DNA of 7,250 nucleotides, from contig DSBS01000019.1 in NCBI GenBank assembly GCA_011045925.1, forward strand, positions 1 to 7,250, given 5' to 3'. Below the pieces are notes generated by a model, which was not told the DNA's origin, made no database searches, and saw only the letters and a list, made by a program, of their open reading frames with translations. Shown piece by piece: positions 1 to 5,619 of the stretch; within the stretch, counting starts at the first letter, position 1; each line of letters begins with the position of its first letter. The position numbers and the translations under genes were made by a program. The stretch is from Candidatus Woesearchaeota archaeon. Its GTDB lineage: Archaea; Nanobdellota; Nanobdellia; Woesearchaeales; JASKKU01.

Positions 1-105
1 CCTTAAAAGAGGAGTAGGCTTAATCGAGTTATGGTTATTATTAATTATCCTAATAATGTCATAAATAATCTCCAGCCTTTCTCTTTTCCTTTCTACTTTA
101 CCCAT
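1..105 (-). CDS. Winged-helix transcriptional regulator, N-terminal part (runs off the window)
   Basis: Reading the minus strand from the ATG at 105-103 gives 35 open codons to the window edge. The protein begins MGKVERKRERLEIIYDIIRI and continues with INNNHNSIKPTPLLR. The pattern KRxRLEIIYDIL...SIKPTxLLR is the usual N-terminus of small archaeal winged-helix predicted regulators (COG3432/HTH_45-like), where the first helix is followed by a segment leading into the recognition helix. The start lies inside the end of the upstream membrane-protein gene (13-nt overlap, different frame), with AAGGT a few bases upstream as a weak ribosome site, so translation is probably coupled. The recognition helix and wing lie outside the window. 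I recognise the family from its N-terminus only; the regulated target is unknown, though the coupled membrane protein is the obvious partner. Confidence 0.72.
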   Translation of the reverse strand, partial: MGKVERKRERLEIIYDIIRIINNNHNSIKPTPLLR

Positions 106-731
106 TTTGAGACCTTTGAAATGAAACAGCTAAGCAATACCACTGAAAGCACCTGAAGCACAAGCTTTGCCTCAAAAGAGAGCAGGCTTCTTGAATAAAG
201 GATAATCATGTTGAAAATCCAGAACAAGGAAACAAGCGAGTATAGGTACCTTATTTTTTTGCCTCTGTTAACTATAAAGATTGCTGCAATCATCCCTAGC
301 TGGATAACAATAAAAAGCAGGAGCGAAAACCCAAGAGGGAAAAGCAGAATCACCATAAAGACGAAAAGGTTGATAAACACCAGAAACTTCCAGTGCTCAA
401 CCTTTTTCCAGATGCTGCTGTAAATTAAGTAGCCTATAGCCACAGAGCCGAAGTAGCTTACCAAAAACAGGGAAATCAGGGAAAGCACCCTTCCGTGTAC
501 ATGATACTCAGAAGCAACCAGCATTATCTTTACAGAGTGATAGAGTAATCTTGAGGCGTAGGCAAGCGCAAGAAACAGGAAAGCATTCCTGAAATACCTT
601 ATGCCCCTGTACTTAGAGATTTTGAACAGACCTTTTGTCTTGAGATAAATAAACAGGAACATGATAATAATAACTACAGAATAAGCAAATTCAGCCCCAA
701 ACCTGAGCAGGTCAAAATGCTGGTAATTCAT
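93..731 (-). CDS. Seven-helix integral membrane protein of unknown function
   Basis: A 212-residue, strongly hydrophobic protein with about seven predicted membrane helices: roughly residues 11-30, 46-69, 82-107, 116-134, 135-157, 163-183 and 187-206. Short lysine/arginine-rich loops follow helix 1 (KTKGLFKISKYRGIRYFRN) and flank helices 3 and 5. There is no signal peptide beyond the first helix and no catalytic motif I can name. The segment GIRYFRNAFLFLALAYASRL resembles a family of small archaeal membrane proteins of unknown function. The ATG at 731 is preceded by a strong ribosome site (AGGAGGG on the minus strand, 738-744, six bases away), which supports this start. Its stop codon lies inside the next gene, a winged-helix regulator, so the two probably form one operon. 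A sensor or anti-regulator role for the membrane protein is possible but only inferred. Confidence 0.75.
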   Translation of the reverse strand: MNYQHFDLLRFGAEFAYSVVIIIMFLFIYLKTKGLFKISKYRGIRYFRNAFLFLALAYASRLLYHSVKIMLVASEYHVHGRVLSLISLFLVSYFGSVAIGYLIYSSIWKKVEHWKFLVFINLFVFMVILLFPLGFSLLLFIVIQLGMIAAIFIVNRGKKIRYLYSLVSLFWIFNMIILYSRSLLSFEAKLVLQVLSVVLLSCFISKVSKWVK

Positions 732-737
732 TTTTAT

Positions 738-780
738 CCCTCCTGTTGTTTCTCAGGATATTTAAAGCTTTATAAAAAAG
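738..780 (-). promoter_or_regulatory. Promoter and ribosome site of the seven-helix membrane protein
   Basis: On the minus strand a TATA element TTTATAAA lies at 769-776. About 25 nt further on, near 747, is the expected transcription start, which leaves a short leader containing the ribosome site AGGAGGG at 738-744, six bases before the ATG. A second AT-rich stretch (CTTTAAATA, 759-767) could also act as TATA box but would place the transcription start inside the ribosome site, so it is less likely. Confidence 0.5.
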
Positions 781-814
781 GTGGACTTCAAGTGTATATC
801 TGTCTTTCTCTGCA

Positions 815-879
815 TTTAAATACCTGTGGCATAAATAATATCATGAGCGGTTTCAAAAAACCGTAAAAGCAAAAGAGGT
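815..879 (+). promoter_or_regulatory. Promoter and ribosome site of the small exported protein gene
   Basis: TTTAAATA at 815-822 is a good archaeal TATA box; transcription would begin near 843-845. The leader of about 40 nt carries a hairpin (848-863) and a ribosome site GAGGT at 875-879, six bases before the ATG at 886. This gene is therefore one of the few in the window with a real 5' leader. Confidence 0.55.
848..863 (+). repeat. Leader hairpin (inverted repeat)
   Basis: CGGTTT (848-853) and AAACCG (858-863) are perfectly complementary around a four-base CAAA loop. The hairpin lies at the start of the predicted leader of the exported-protein mRNA, 12 nt before the ribosome site, and does not overlap it. 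It could stabilise the 5' end of the mRNA or be a protein-binding palindrome in DNA; nothing in the sequence decides between these. Confidence 0.4.
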
Positions 880-885
880 AAAGAA

Positions 886-1281
886 ATGAAAAAAACAAAT
901 CTATTTGGAATGACAGCGCTCGCAGTCTTTGGGCTGCTGCTGTCTATGTCCCTGGCAAGCGCGTACAGGGGAGACTACAGTATTCCTGGACCGGAGCACA
1001 GTGAAGAGAGGCATAATCTAATGGCTGCTGCCTTTGAGAGCCTTGACTACGCTGCGTGGTATAGGCTTATGACAGAAAACGGACGAATGCCCAGAGTGGT
1101 AGCAGTAGTGACCGAAGACAACTTTGACAGGTTTGCAGCAGCCTGGCATGCAGGGAAAAGCGGTGACACAGAAACAGCGCTTGACATCAGGGCTGAGCTT
1201 GGGCTTGGAAACGGTCAAGGCGCCAGCGCGAAGTTCGGCGAACAGGCGCTTATCTCAAAACAGGTTAGAGGCAGAAGATAA
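886..1281 (+). CDS. Small exported protein with a conserved helical domain of unknown function
   Basis: A 131-residue protein beginning with a typical signal peptide: lysines at positions 2-3, a hydrophobic core at about 7-22, and a likely cleavage after ALA-type residues (LASA, about residue 26). The mature part is helical. It contains FESLDYAAWYRLMTENGRMP (about 50-69), then VTEDNFDRFAAAWHAGKSGD and an ALDIRAELGLGNGQG segment. The order 'aromatic-rich helix, EDNFDRF, A..G....A..IR.ELGLG.G' recurs in small exported proteins of uncultivated archaea and candidate-phylum bacteria as I recall them; no function is known to me. There are no cysteines and no metal-binding motif. A strong ribosome site (GAGGT) and TATA box support the start, and the gene is monocistronic, ending in a T-rich terminator. 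Confidence 0.75.
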   Translation: MKKTNLFGMTALAVFGLLLSMSLASAYRGDYSIPGPEHSEERHNLMAAAFESLDYAAWYRLMTENGRMPRVVAVVTEDNFDRFAAAWHAGKSGDTETALDIRAELGLGNGQGASAKFGEQALISKQVRGRR

Positions 1282-1306
1282 TTTTTTTATTTTTTTTATT
1301 ATTTTT
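1282..1306 (+). terminator. T-rich archaeal terminator after the exported protein gene
   Basis: Directly after the TAA stop there are runs of seven, eight and five T separated by single or double A/T bases. Oligo-T tracts without a hairpin are the usual intrinsic terminators of archaeal RNA polymerase. The tract works only for the plus strand and lies against the stop codon of the convergent regulator gene. Confidence 0.7.
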
Positions 1307-1722
1307 CAAACACCAAGCAGGCTGTCAAAGTTCTCATCAAGCTCTTCGCTTACTTTCTTAATCTTTTCAAAGCTCCTGCTTACCTGGCTTTCCAGGTGCT
1401 CAACCATTTCCTTAACTGAGCTGCTAACAAGAAAGTACCTGTTTTCCTGGGATTCTATAATCCCTGCTTCCTGAAGCTTGTGCAGGTGGTGGATAACAGT
1501 CCCCCTGGAGACCTTTAGCCTGAAGGAAAGGTCGTCACTGCTTACTGCAATATGCTTCTTTGAGTTTCTGAGAAGCTCCAGAAAAATCCTAAAGCAGGTT
1601 TTGTCCTTGTCCCTGGTGGAAAAAAAGCCTAAAGAGAGAGCTATCCACTGGATTCTTGAGTTTATGCTGTCTTCTTCAGGCGGGACAGCATTAACCACAG
1701 TAACCTTTCTGAAGCTGGCCAT
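1306..1722 (-). CDS. Winged-helix (ArsR-like) DNA-binding regulator
   Basis: A 138-residue protein. Residues about 40-60 form the first helix (DKTCFRIFLELLRNS). Residues 62-85 form a helix-turn-helix (SSDDLSFRLKVSRGTVIHHL), and 86-100 are the turn and wing (AGIIESQENRYFLV). From about 103 to 132 the protein is a charged amphipathic helix (EMVEHLESQVSRSFEKIKKV) that would make a dimerising coiled coil. The first 40 residues form a short extra domain. No metal-binding cysteine pair is visible (only C43), so it is not a classic metal-sensing ArsR protein. The gene stands back to back with dph6, sharing one TATA element, so it is a natural candidate to control itself and the dph6-deaminase operon; that is an inference from position. 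Confidence 0.78.
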   Translation of the reverse strand: MASFRKVTVVNAVPPEEDSINSRIQWIALSLGFFSTRDKDKTCFRIFLELLRNSKKHIAVSSDDLSFRLKVSRGTVIHHLHKLQEAGIIESQENRYFLVSSSVKEMVEHLESQVSRSFEKIKKVSEELDENFDSLLGV

Positions 1723-1744
1723 CTTAATCCCTTTATATCGGTTA

Positions 1745-1758
1745 AGTATATAAATACT
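1745..1758. promoter_or_regulatory. Shared, nearly palindromic TATA element between the regulator and dph6
   Basis: AGTATATAAATACT reads almost the same on both strands (one mismatched pair at the centre). Its centre is about 25 nt from the dph6 ATG at 1776 and about 29 nt from the regulator ATG at 1722. No other good TATA box at the proper distance is seen for either gene, so a single symmetric element probably serves both directions. The dph6 transcript would be leaderless; the regulator would have a leader of only a few bases. Confidence 0.55.
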
Positions 1759-1775
1759 GCTGTTTTTTATTTTTT

Positions 1776-2468
1776 ATGCAGAAAGAAAGGCTCGCGTTCC
1801 TGAGAATTGGTGCGCTGTTTTCAGGCGGAAAAGATAGTGTTTACGCAATGAACCTGTTAAACCTGTCGGGCAATGAGATAGCCTGCTTAATCTCACTAAT
1901 TCCTGAATCCGCGGACTCAATGCTTTTCCATGTTCCCTTCACTGAACAGATTGATACGCTTGCCGAGGCTTTTGGCCTGCCCCTTGTAAAAGTAACCGCA
2001 GCACAGGATGAATTGTTTTCACTTAAAAGAGCACTAAAGAAGGCAATAGAGAAACACAGCATTAACGCTGTCTGCACAGGAGCAATAGCCTCAGACTACC
2101 AAAGAATGCGCATAAGCATGGTTGCAGAGGAGCTTGGGCTGAGGGTTTTTTCTCCCCTATGGCACAAGAGCCAGGAGAAAATCCTTCTGGAAGAGACAGG
2201 CTTCATGAATTTTATCCTTGTAACAGCGACTTCCGAAGGAATAAGCAGGGCTGTGCTTGGAAAAAGCTTTCAGCCTGATGATGCTGGTAAAATAATCCAG
2301 CAGAAAGTTCTAAGCAATAAGGCATTCGAAGGCGGCGAGGCAGAGAGCCTTGCTTTAGATTCTCCTATGCATAAGAAAAAGATACAATTAACAGATACAT
2401 TAAGCAGAAGCGACTCAGAGTTTGAGCATTATTTATCCGGAAAAGCTATTTTGGTGGACAAAAAATGA
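1776..2468 (+). CDS. dph6: Diphthine--ammonia ligase (Dph6 / MJ0570-type ATP-binding protein)
   Basis: Catalyses the last step of diphthamide formation on elongation factor 2: ATP-dependent amidation of diphthine with ammonium, in the cytoplasm. The 230 residues match the usual length of archaeal single-domain members. An N-type ATP pyrophosphatase loop SGGKDS lies at 16-21. TGAIASDYQRMRI (101-113) is the conserved 'GAI.SDYQR' block, SPLWHKSQEKIL (126-137) the 'PLW' block, and EGGEAESLALDSP (185-197) corresponds to the family's EGGE(Y/F)ET..LD.P motif with A and S in place of the usual aromatic residue and T. The ATG at 1776 lies 25 nt from a TATA element, fitting a leaderless mRNA. The stop overlaps the next start as ATGA. 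A general adenine-nucleotide alpha-hydrolase is the alternative, but the SDYQR and EGGE blocks favour Dph6. Confidence 0.88.
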   Translation: MQKERLAFLRIGALFSGGKDSVYAMNLLNLSGNEIACLISLIPESADSMLFHVPFTEQIDTLAEAFGLPLVKVTAAQDELFSLKRALKKAIEKHSINAVCTGAIASDYQRMRISMVAEELGLRVFSPLWHKSQEKILLEETGFMNFILVTATSEGISRAVLGKSFQPDDAGKIIQQKVLSNKAFEGGEAESLALDSPMHKKKIQLTDTLSRSDSEFEHYLSGKAILVDKK

Positions 2469-3724
2469 TACTTAAAAACTGCAGGTTTGTAATAACACAG
2501 GATTCATCAAGGAAAATCCTTGAGAATGTAGATCTACATATCGAAGATGGTAAGATAAAGAGTATTTCAAAGCCAGGAAAAAAGAAGCCAGGAGATTATA
2601 TCGACTGCTCAGACAAAATAATTCTCCCCGGGCTGACAAATGCACACACCCACATAGCAATGACTCTCTTCAGAGGGTTTGAGGATGGCTTGGAGCTTAA
2701 TGACTGGCTGGGTAAAATTAATCCCATAGAAGAAAAGCTAACCCCAAAGCTTATTTCCCTTTCAGCTGAGCTTGGAATAATGGAAATGCTCTCAAAAGGC
2801 GTTGCCTCATTTGTTGATATGTGCTATCCTTTTAAGGAGACCTATCTTGTATCAGGGAAATACGGAATCAGAAGCGTTCTTGGGCCTGGCTTTTCAGATA
2901 AATCCTTTAAGGAAGCTATTACTTTCGCAAAGTCCCTGCTAAAGCTGAAAAGTGCATTCTTCAGGCCTAGCTTGAGCCATCAGTCAATCTACACCTGCTC
3001 AGAGAAAACCCTGCTCATGGCAAGGGACTTTGCAAGAAAGCATAATATTAAGCTAAACATCCATGCAGCAGAAACCAGGAAAGAGGTTCTTGAGTGCTAC
3101 AAGAAAAACAGAATGTTTGTGATTGAGTATCTTGACTCTCTTGGCTTGCTTGACAACTCCATTCTTGCACACTGCGGCTGGATAACCAAGGGCGAGGCAC
3201 GAATAATTGCCGAAAAAAGTGCTGTTGTTGTGCATAACCCTGTTTCAAACATGAAGCTTGCAACAGGCGCATTCTTTCCTTACACAGAGCTCTCACTGCA
3301 GAATGTCCCTATAGCTCTTGGCACAGACAGTGCAGCAAGCAACAACTCGCTCGGAATGTTTGATGAGATGAAGGCAATGTGCCTTCTTAACAAAAACAAT
3401 TCCTGGGATGCTTCTCTGGCAAAAGCCCAGGATGCGCTTGATTCAGCAACCATTCATGGTGCCAGTGCAACAGGTTTTGCCAACGGCAGCATCGAGCTGG
3501 GAAAAGAGGCAGACCTGGCTGCAATAAGTGCAAAAAGCCTGGAATTGATGCCTTTGAGAAAAGACAGCCTTTTAGGCAATCTGGTTTACTCTTTCAATTC
3601 CTATGTTGATTTCACGATGATTGCCGGAAAAATTGTCTTTGACAAAGCTATGCTTCCGGAATGGCTTAAAAGAGCAGATAAGATATCAAGGGAGCTAAAC
3701 CAGTTTATTGAAAAGAACCGTTAA
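2465..3724 (+). CDS. Amidohydrolase, 5'-methylthioadenosine/S-adenosylhomocysteine deaminase type
   Basis: A 419-residue member of the MtaD/SsnA/DadD branch of the metal-dependent amidohydrolases, which deaminate MTA, SAH or 5'-deoxyadenosine to the inosine form with release of ammonia. All expected metal and catalytic residues are seen: HTH with H61 and H63 (NAHTHIAM), H200 and E203 (NIHAAET), H236 (LAHCGW), the substrate-loop motif SNMKLATG at 261-268, and D288 in GTDSAASNN. The N-terminal beta-sandwich half (about 1-55) and its C-terminal return (GSIELGKEADLAAI, about 341-354, then IAGKIVFD) are intact. The ATG overlaps the dph6 stop (ATGA), and GGTGG at 2453-2457 is a plausible ribosome site, so the two are co-translated. 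The exact substrate cannot be told from sequence; guanine or chlorohydrolase-type relatives are the alternatives. Confidence 0.85.
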   Translation: MILKNCRFVITQDSSRKILENVDLHIEDGKIKSISKPGKKKPGDYIDCSDKIILPGLTNAHTHIAMTLFRGFEDGLELNDWLGKINPIEEKLTPKLISLSAELGIMEMLSKGVASFVDMCYPFKETYLVSGKYGIRSVLGPGFSDKSFKEAITFAKSLLKLKSAFFRPSLSHQSIYTCSEKTLLMARDFARKHNIKLNIHAAETRKEVLECYKKNRMFVIEYLDSLGLLDNSILAHCGWITKGEARIIAEKSAVVVHNPVSNMKLATGAFFPYTELSLQNVPIALGTDSAASNNSLGMFDEMKAMCLLNKNNSWDASLAKAQDALDSATIHGASATGFANGSIELGKEADLAAISAKSLELMPLRKDSLLGNLVYSFNSYVDFTMIAGKIVFDKAMLPEWLKRADKISRELNQFIEKNR

Positions 3725-3725
3725 C

Positions 3726-4994
3726 CTACTTGTTATAAAGGCTGTTTTCATAATCAACAATTTTCTTGTGGGCAAGCTCCATCATGTCAAGAGACTTTTC
3801 CATTCCAAGAAGCAAATCGCTGAGCTCACTTGTTATTCCAGCAAGCCTTTCCTTCTTTTCTACGTAAGACTGCTCAATAGTATCAGCCAGGCTTAATATC
3901 TCCGGCTTAAGCTCGCTGTACGTTGTTGTGCTCAGGTTCCTGTAAGCTTCTGAGGAATTCCCAAAATACTCGCAGGCAGCCAGCGCAAGAAGCATGCCTT
4001 GGGTGTGTTCATCGCTTTCTCCTGAAACATGCATCCAGGTATTTCTGTCAGCCTCAAAAGCCATGTAGTTGTTTGCTGATTCAATCAGGTTTTGAATTAA
4101 TTCTGGCTTATGATGCTCTTTAAGGCTCTCAAAATGGCTGATTGAGTAGAACATAAAGCAGTACGCAGCAGCCTCTTCCATAACCAATGTTTCAAAGTCA
4201 TTGAAGGCACTTCTCTTTCCCAAAAAAAAGCCGGAGTAGTACTGTTCCTGAAGATGCTGGCTGAAGGCATGGGAAATCTCGTGCAGTACAGACAGCAAAG
4301 TGGATGAATAAAGGCCAAGCTTTAACGTTTCATTTACTTTGATTTGGTTTCTCGTAGGGGAAAAAGCTGCGCCTATCCCTTCTTCAAGCTTGCTGGAATA
4401 TTTCAATTTTATTTTTTCAGGGAACTCAGCCCCTGCAATTTTCTCTGCTATCTCTTTCCCTACCTCAAGCGGGCAGCCAAGGACATTAAACAGGTCTAAT
4501 TTTCTCTCCTCGTCTGCTATCTTCCTGAGCTCACCTGGGAAGTTCTTATACTCCTCCGGGTTGGCAGAAAGCTCATATCTTAGCCCCTGAGCAAGCCGGT
4601 ATATGTAATCTATTTGATTCATGCTTTTTACCATGTCACTTATAGCCCTGTCAATATTGTCAGGAATCTCGCCATTTAGAATCCCTGAAGAAAGAGCATC
4701 AAGCCTGCCTTTCTCATCATGCAGGCTTTCGTAAAGCAAGTCAACCACCTCAGAAATTGGGGAGCTGGGAGAAACATCAGGAAAATCTCCGGCAGGCTCT
4801 TCTGCTGCAATAGTGTAAGCCGGGCTTTCAAGCGTGCCAAACTGGCTGAAATGCTGGGATTTTCTTATATTGTATTCTATGCTTGTCAGGCTTAAAATGG
4901 CTGCACTGCCTATGAAGAGCCCGGCAGCAATCCTGTTGCTTCTTTCTTGCTCTCTCTTTATCCTTTTTTTCCCTTGGGCTGAGCAGGATATCAT
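3726..4994 (-). CDS. Membrane-anchored HExxH metallopeptidase-like protein (N-terminus frame-disrupted)
   Basis: A 422-residue open frame with one membrane helix near the start (about 22-38, AAGLFIGSAAILSL) after a very basic stretch, so the body is probably outside the cell. HEISH at 238-242 is a zinc-peptidase HExxH, and EEAAAY (273-278) about 30 residues later gives the ExxA glutamate expected in gluzincins, making zinc binding by two histidines and a glutamate likely. HVSGESDEHTQG (322-333) may belong to the active-site region. The last 55 residues form a heptad-like charged helix (about 367-415), a probable coiled coil. The ATG at 4994 has no ribosome site or TATA box. The better start is at 5025 in another frame, joined through a one-base change in a run of seven T (4964-4970), which would give about 432 residues. 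It is convergent with the deaminase gene, one base apart. The peptidase family and substrate are unknown. Confidence 0.72.
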   Translation of the reverse strand: MISCSAQGKKRIKREQERSNRIAAGLFIGSAAILSLTSIEYNIRKSQHFSQFGTLESPAYTIAAEEPAGDFPDVSPSSPISEVVDLLYESLHDEKGRLDALSSGILNGEIPDNIDRAISDMVKSMNQIDYIYRLAQGLRYELSANPEEYKNFPGELRKIADEERKLDLFNVLGCPLEVGKEIAEKIAGAEFPEKIKLKYSSKLEEGIGAAFSPTRNQIKVNETLKLGLYSSTLLSVLHEISHAFSQHLQEQYYSGFFLGKRSAFNDFETLVMEEAAAYCFMFYSISHFESLKEHHKPELIQNLIESANNYMAFEADRNTWMHVSGESDEHTQGMLLALAACEYFGNSSEAYRNLSTTTYSELKPEILSLADTIEQSYVEKKERLAGITSELSDLLLGMEKSLDMMELAHKKIVDYENSLYNK

Positions 4995-5025
4995 CCAGCG
5001 AAACCTTGCTTTTTCTCTTCTTCAT
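4964..5025 (-). other. Displaced N-terminal segment of the metallopeptidase-like gene
   Basis: From the ATG at 5025 the minus strand reads MKKRKSKVSLDDILLSPREK, a natural-looking cytoplasmic start, and then loses sense. Removing one base from the T7 run (plus strand 4964-4970) joins it to KRIKREQERSNRIAAGLF of the downstream frame. The ATG at 5025 lies 25 nt from a strong TATA box, the same spacing as other leaderless genes here, while the in-frame ATG at 4994 has no upstream signals. I therefore take 5025 as the real start. Confidence 0.65.
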
Positions 5026-5044
5026 AATCAGGACAGCCTGCACG

Positions 5045-5054
5045 TTTTTAAAAA
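5045..5054 (-). promoter_or_regulatory. TATA box for the metallopeptidase-like gene
   Basis: TTTTTAAAAA is a symmetric TATA element centred 25 nt upstream of the ATG at 5025 on the minus strand, predicting a leaderless transcript and helping to decide the start. Confidence 0.55.
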
Positions 5055-5067
5055 GCTTTCTTTAATC

Positions 5068-5079
5068 CACTCTCGAGTG
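5068..5079. promoter_or_regulatory. Short inverted repeat between divergent promoters (possible operator)
   Basis: CACTC and GAGTG are separated by two bases, midway between the TATA boxes of the metallopeptidase-like gene (5045-5054) and the permease (5103-5112). The location suits a regulator acting on both, but the arms are only five bases long and chance is a fair alternative. Confidence 0.25.
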
Positions 5080-5102
5080 ACTACTTTTTTCCATAGAAAA
5101 GA

Positions 5103-5112
5103 TTAAAAATAA
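5103..5112 (+). promoter_or_regulatory. TATA box for the split permease operon
   Basis: TTAAAAATAA is centred about 25 nt before the ATG at 5132, which fits a leaderless transcript. This favours ATG 5132 over the TTG at 5126 as start. Confidence 0.5.
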
Positions 5113-5131
5113 ACCCTTTATTTCCTTGCTC

Positions 5132-5527
5132 ATGCAGCTTCTTGGCCCTTTGGTTTTCAATATTGTGGTTTTTTCTCTTTTTCTTGCTTATTCCCTGAGG
5201 AAAAAAGGGACCGCTAAGGAGATTTTTTTATCAGCTTTTGATTTTTTTAAAAGAGTGTTTCCTATTCTTATGATTATCTTTTTTATTGTAATACTGTTTA
5301 ATTCACTTTTTTCTCTTGAAAAGTTTCCTGTCCTGGTAGCTCAGACGTCTGGTGTAAAAGGGTATCTTGGCTCAGCCCTGCTTGGCTCTTTGATTCATAT
5401 CCCTCACTTTATAGTGTTTCCTATTGGAGGCGAGCTTCTGGCTGGGGGCGTTAACCCAGGCGTGATTGCAGTTTTTCTCACCACGCTTGTAACTGTGCAT
5501 ACTTTGAGAGTATGCCCCTTGAAATAA
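5132..5527 (+). CDS. Permease, first half (COG0701/UPF0718-like), frame-disrupted near its 3' end
   Basis: From the ATG at 5132 the frame encodes 131 residues: helix 1 at about 5-23, a basic loop (RKKGTAKE), helix 2 at about 43-61, then the conserved segment LLGSLIHIPHFIVFPIGGEL (83-102) and a helix after GGVNPG. This matches one half of the ArsP/YraQ-type permeases, in which a G-S-(L/I)-x-x-x-P....FP(I) motif occurs once per half. After residue 124 the frame gives LRVCPLK and a stop, which is not conserved sequence, while the neighbouring frame continues with a typical family ending (5503-5619). A single missing base near 5503-5505 would restore a protein of about 162 residues. The transported substrate is unknown; arsenic-type export cannot be claimed. 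Confidence 0.68.
   Translation: MQLLGPLVFNIVVFSLFLAYSLRKKGTAKEIFLSAFDFFKRVFPILMIIFFIVILFNSLFSLEKFPVLVAQTSGVKGYLGSALLGSLIHIPHFIVFPIGGELLAGGVNPGVIAVFLTTLVTVHTLRVCPLK
5497..5515. repeat. Seven-base inverted repeat at the permease frameshift site
   Basis: GCATACT and AGTATGC are exactly complementary around a five-base loop TTGAG. The left arm ends at 5503, the same base where the two permease frames must be joined. Small palindromes like this are places where replication or assembly drops bases, or where an RNA hairpin could form. Confidence 0.5.
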
Positions 5528-5619
5528 AAGAGCTTGGGCTTAAGTTCTCGCTGCTGCGGAACTTTCTTACTTTCTGCTTTGCGCTAATAATTGGCTTTTT
5601 GATTGGGGTGTTATACTGA
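5503..5619 (+). pseudogene. Displaced C-terminal segment of the first permease half
   Basis: In the frame one base back from the upstream ORF, 5503-5619 encodes FESMPLEIKELGLKFSLLRN followed by a hydrophobic helix ending GFLIGVLY and TGA. The block PLEIKELG.KF.LLRN plus a final membrane helix is the expected C-terminal end of this permease half, so it belongs to the gene starting at 5132. The TGA overlaps the ATG of the second half by one base (TGATG), as expected of an intact operon. Whether the shift is real or a sequencing error cannot be settled here. Confidence 0.65.

Noticed and set aside
37..57. AT-rich inverted repeat ATTATTA/TAATAAT near the window start, like a terminator or operator.
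   Set aside because: It lies inside the winged-helix coding frame (Ile/Asn-rich codons) and has low complexity, so chance is the simplest explanation.
617..632. Inverted near-copy of the 16-bp tandem repeat (GATTTTGAACAGA matches exactly), which could mark the other end of a mobile element.
   Set aside because: It falls within an intact membrane-protein gene, coding LFKIS in a natural loop, with no transposase or second repeat nearby; probably coincidence.
1124..1474. Plus-strand open frame of 116 codons overlapping the exported protein and the regulator.
   Set aside because: It is a shadow of the two supported genes, crosses the T-rich terminator and has low-complexity Phe/Ser sequence.
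5126..5131. TTG start two codons upstream of the permease ATG.
   Set aside because: The TATA spacing of 25 nt fits the ATG at 5132, and there is no ribosome site for the TTG.
5338..5350. TAGCTCAGACGTCTGG, which recalls the D-loop start of a tRNA gene.
   Set aside because: No acceptor stem, anticodon arm or TTCGA arm follows, and the sequence is in frame as VAQTSG of the permease.
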